Assembly (NCBI GenBank): GCA_902796505.1
Contig: CADBPA010000237.1
Coordinates: 1 to 6,160 of the forward strand
From: an uncultured Ruminococcus sp.
Lineage (GTDB): Bacteria > Bacillota > Clostridia > Oscillospirales > CAG-272
Direction: 5' to 3'
Length of the DNA stretch: 6,160 bases
Part shown: piece after piece, positions 4,967-6,160 of the stretch
How positions within the stretch are numbered: the first letter of the stretch is position 1
How the letters are laid out: every line of letters starts with the position of its first letter
Position numbers and translations under genes: made by a program
The notes under the pieces: generated by a model
The model's database searches: none
What the model saw: only the letters and a program-made list of their open reading frames with translations
Told to the model about the DNA's origin: nothing

Positions 4967-5965
4967 TCAGATCTCGACCGGCTCTCCGCCGGAGCGGTAG
5001 GCCGCGAGAAGAATGCGGAGCGCGTACTGCGCGCTGGTCCCCGGAACGGGGGAGTCTTTGCCCTCTGCGATCGCGCGGTAGAAGGCGGCGATGAGCTTTG
5101 CGTGTCCGCTGCCGTAGCAGGCTTTTCCGAGCGGATCGAACTGCTCGGTCAGAACGATTTCGTCATCAACGAGCAGCCGGTTGCCCCGGATCTCAAGGCG
5201 GTGATTTTTCGTGCGGAGCAGGATATTCGTAAAGTCTCCGCCGGGGAAGGCGGTCGTCGCGTAAAGGCAGGCGATCCTGCCGTCCTCGAAGGTGATGCGC
5301 GCCTCCGCCGTGTCCTCGACCTCGATCACGCCGCGCAGATGGTGATTCGCCGTCGTAGCCTCGACAATTTTCGGTTTTCCGAGGAAATAACAGAGCAGAT
5401 CGATGGTGTGGATCGCCTGATTGATCAGCACGCCGCCGCCTTCGGTCTCCTGCTTTCCTCTCCAGTCGCCCGATCGGTAGTAGCTTTCGCTCCTCTCCCA
5501 TGCGACCGACGCGAACGCCGAGATCACCCCGCCGTCCTCCGCGATCCTCCGCCCGGCTTCCTTCACCGGAAGGTTGAAACGGTTCTGAAAACAGACGCAA
5601 AGCTTTGCCGAAGACCGCTGTTCGGCGGCGAGCAGAGCGGGGATCTCCTCCGGCTTCATCGCCATCGGTTTTTCGAGAAAAACGTGGATCCCCATGTCCA
5701 GCGCCTCGATCGCCATCGGGGCGTGCAGATAATGCGGCGTCGCAATGTGAACGGCGTCCGGCTTCACCTCGCGGAGCATCCGGGAGTAGTCGTCGAAAAC
5801 CTGTGCCGCGGGAGCAAATTCCTCCCGCCGGCGCTCGGCGCGCTCCGGGCGGATATCGCAGAGCGCGACGATCTCGGTCTCGTCAAGATCCGCAAGGGCG
5901 GAAAGGTGGTTCGGCGCGATCACGCCGCATCCCACCAGCGCCACGCGGAATTTTTTCTTTTCCAT
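4967..5965 (-). CDS. Gfo/Idh/MocA family oxidoreductase
   Basis: A 332-residue NAD(P)-dependent oxidoreductase of the Gfo/Idh/MocA family, whose members oxidise or reduce sugars, inositols and sugar acids. An N-terminal Rossmann domain (about 6-125) has GCGVIA (12-17), an alanine replacing the third glycine of GxGxxG. It continues with the conserved ATPHYLH (75-81) and catalytic EKP (98-100, Lys99). The C-terminal domain has GGGVLINQAIHTIDLL (176-191) with the conserved His186 and Asp189. No signal peptide is visible. The substrate cannot be told from sequence; its place directly before uxuA suggests a uronate, a glucuronide or a related sugar acid. ATG 5963-5965 is the only ATG, GTG or TTG start in frame after an upstream stop. 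The only good Shine-Dalgarno (AAGGAG, 5994-5999) is 28 bases away, with a hairpin in between. Confidence 0.9.
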   Translation of the reverse strand: MEKKKFRVALVGCGVIAPNHLSALADLDETEIVALCDIRPERAERRREEFAPAAQVFDDYSRMLREVKPDAVHIATPHYLHAPMAIEALDMGIHVFLEKPMAMKPEEIPALLAAEQRSSAKLCVCFQNRFNLPVKEAGRRIAEDGGVISAFASVAWERSESYYRSGDWRGKQETEGGGVLINQAIHTIDLLCYFLGKPKIVEATTANHHLRGVIEVEDTAEARITFEDGRIACLYATTAFPGGDFTNILLRTKNHRLEIRGNRLLVDDEIVLTEQFDPLGKACYGSGHAKLIAAFYRAIAEGKDSPVPGTSAQYALRILLAAYRSGGEPVEI

Positions 5966-5975
5966 AATCGCGAAA

Positions 5976-5999
5976 GAGAATAGTGATTCTCGTCTCCTT
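5976..5999 (-). promoter_or_regulatory. Shine-Dalgarno followed by a hairpin ahead of the Gfo/Idh gene
   Basis: On the minus strand, AAGGAG (5994-5999) is followed by a perfect 6-bp hairpin GAGAAT-CACT-ATTCTC (5976-5991). The ATG at 5965 comes after that. The linear spacing between AAGGAG and ATG is 28 bases, too long for normal initiation. With the 16-base hairpin folded, the effective spacing is 12. The element could bring the ribosome-binding site and the start codon together, or act as a regulatory structure. No nearer ribosome-binding site is visible. Confidence 0.5.
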
Positions 6000-6007
6000 C
6001 TTGAAAC

Positions 6008-6160
6008 TTAACCCTGCGTTTCGGTCTTCTCGCCTTTCACCGGGCGGTGGGGCTTCGAGATCGCAATGCGTTTTTTCAGCTCTTCATAGAAGAGATCGTC
6101 GTCGATCGGGAGCGAGACCTCGCGGCCGAGCCAGGAAGAGAGGTGCATCGCGTTGGCAAG
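6008..6160 (-). CDS. C-terminal end of a probable second Gfo/Idh/MocA family oxidoreductase (partial)
   Basis: An open frame enters from the right edge and runs 50 codons to a TAA at 6008-6010. The visible protein contains ANAMHLSSWLGREVSLPIDD followed by DLFYEELKKRI and a charged tail rich in Lys, His and Thr. As I recall, the Ala-Met-xxx-Ser-Ser-Trp-Leu-Gly-Arg-x-Val-x-Leu-Pro-x-Asp pattern is the usual C-terminal helix and strand of Gfo/Idh/MocA oxidoreductases. No catalytic part is visible, so the assignment rests on this tail alone. It lies 42 bases upstream of the complete Gfo/Idh gene in the same direction and so belongs to the same operon. The start and most of the gene are outside the window. 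Confidence 0.65.
   Translation of the reverse strand, partial: LANAMHLSSWLGREVSLPIDDDLFYEELKKRIAISKPHRPVKGEKTETQG

Noticed and set aside
3314..5983. An uninterrupted 889-codon frame on the plus strand, antisense to uxuB, uxuA and the Gfo/Idh gene
   Set aside because: Its sequence is Arg/Ala/Val/Asp-rich and resembles no family I know. The opposite strand encodes three well-recognised enzymes with ribosome-binding sites. Long antisense frames are a by-product of GC-rich codon use.
2219..6160. Signs of a mobile element, CRISPR array or defence system
   Set aside because: There is no transposase, integrase, spaced repeats, inverted termini or tRNA. All genes belong to housekeeping, sporulation or sugar-acid metabolism.

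Overview
The window looks like the chromosome of an endospore-forming Firmicute of the class Clostridia. The main evidence is a spo0A gene, the master regulator of sporulation, with an almost canonical DNA-binding domain, together with a ybaB-recR pair. Coding DNA is GC-rich. AT-rich sequence is concentrated upstream of spo0A. This points to a GC-rich clostridial lineage, possibly a gut or rumen member given the uronate genes. The genus cannot be read from the sequence.

Layout. (1) Positions 20-998, plus strand: ybaB (nucleoid-associated protein) and recR (recombination mediator), one base apart, closed by a terminator hairpin that overlaps the recR stop codon. The gene upstream is outside the window; in many Firmicutes it is dnaX. 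(2) Positions 1040-1831, minus strand, convergent with recR: spo0A as a single-gene unit. (3) Positions 1832-2218: a 387-base non-coding stretch with a good sigma-A-type promoter for spo0A, a 12-bp palindrome at the predicted transcription start, an exact Spo0A-box heptamer further upstream, and two tandem terminators for the operon to the right. (4) Positions 2219-6160, minus strand: a catabolic operon that starts beyond the right edge. In transcription order it holds the C-terminus of a probable Gfo/Idh/MocA oxidoreductase (missed by length-limited gene calling), a complete Gfo/Idh/MocA oxidoreductase, uxuA (mannonate dehydratase), uxuB of the Bacillus SDR type (D-mannonate oxidoreductase) and a cytoplasmic SGNH/GDSL hydrolase.

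How the genes work together. UxuB reduces D-fructuronate to D-mannonate, and UxuA dehydrates mannonate to 2-keto-3-deoxygluconate. These are the central steps of D-glucuronate catabolism. The GDSL hydrolase has no signal peptide and could remove acetyl or other ester groups from imported uronate-containing sugars. The two Gfo/Idh proteins probably act on sugar or sugar-acid intermediates, but their substrates cannot be read from sequence. Uronate isomerase, KDG kinase, KDPG aldolase, a transporter and a regulator are not in the window and may lie upstream of the operon fragment.

No mobile element, CRISPR array, tRNA or rRNA was seen. No clearly new system was recognised. The most interesting points are the make-up of the uronate operon, a hairpin lying between the Shine-Dalgarno and the start codon of the complete Gfo/Idh gene, and the unusual receiver domain, genomic setting and promoter architecture of spo0A.
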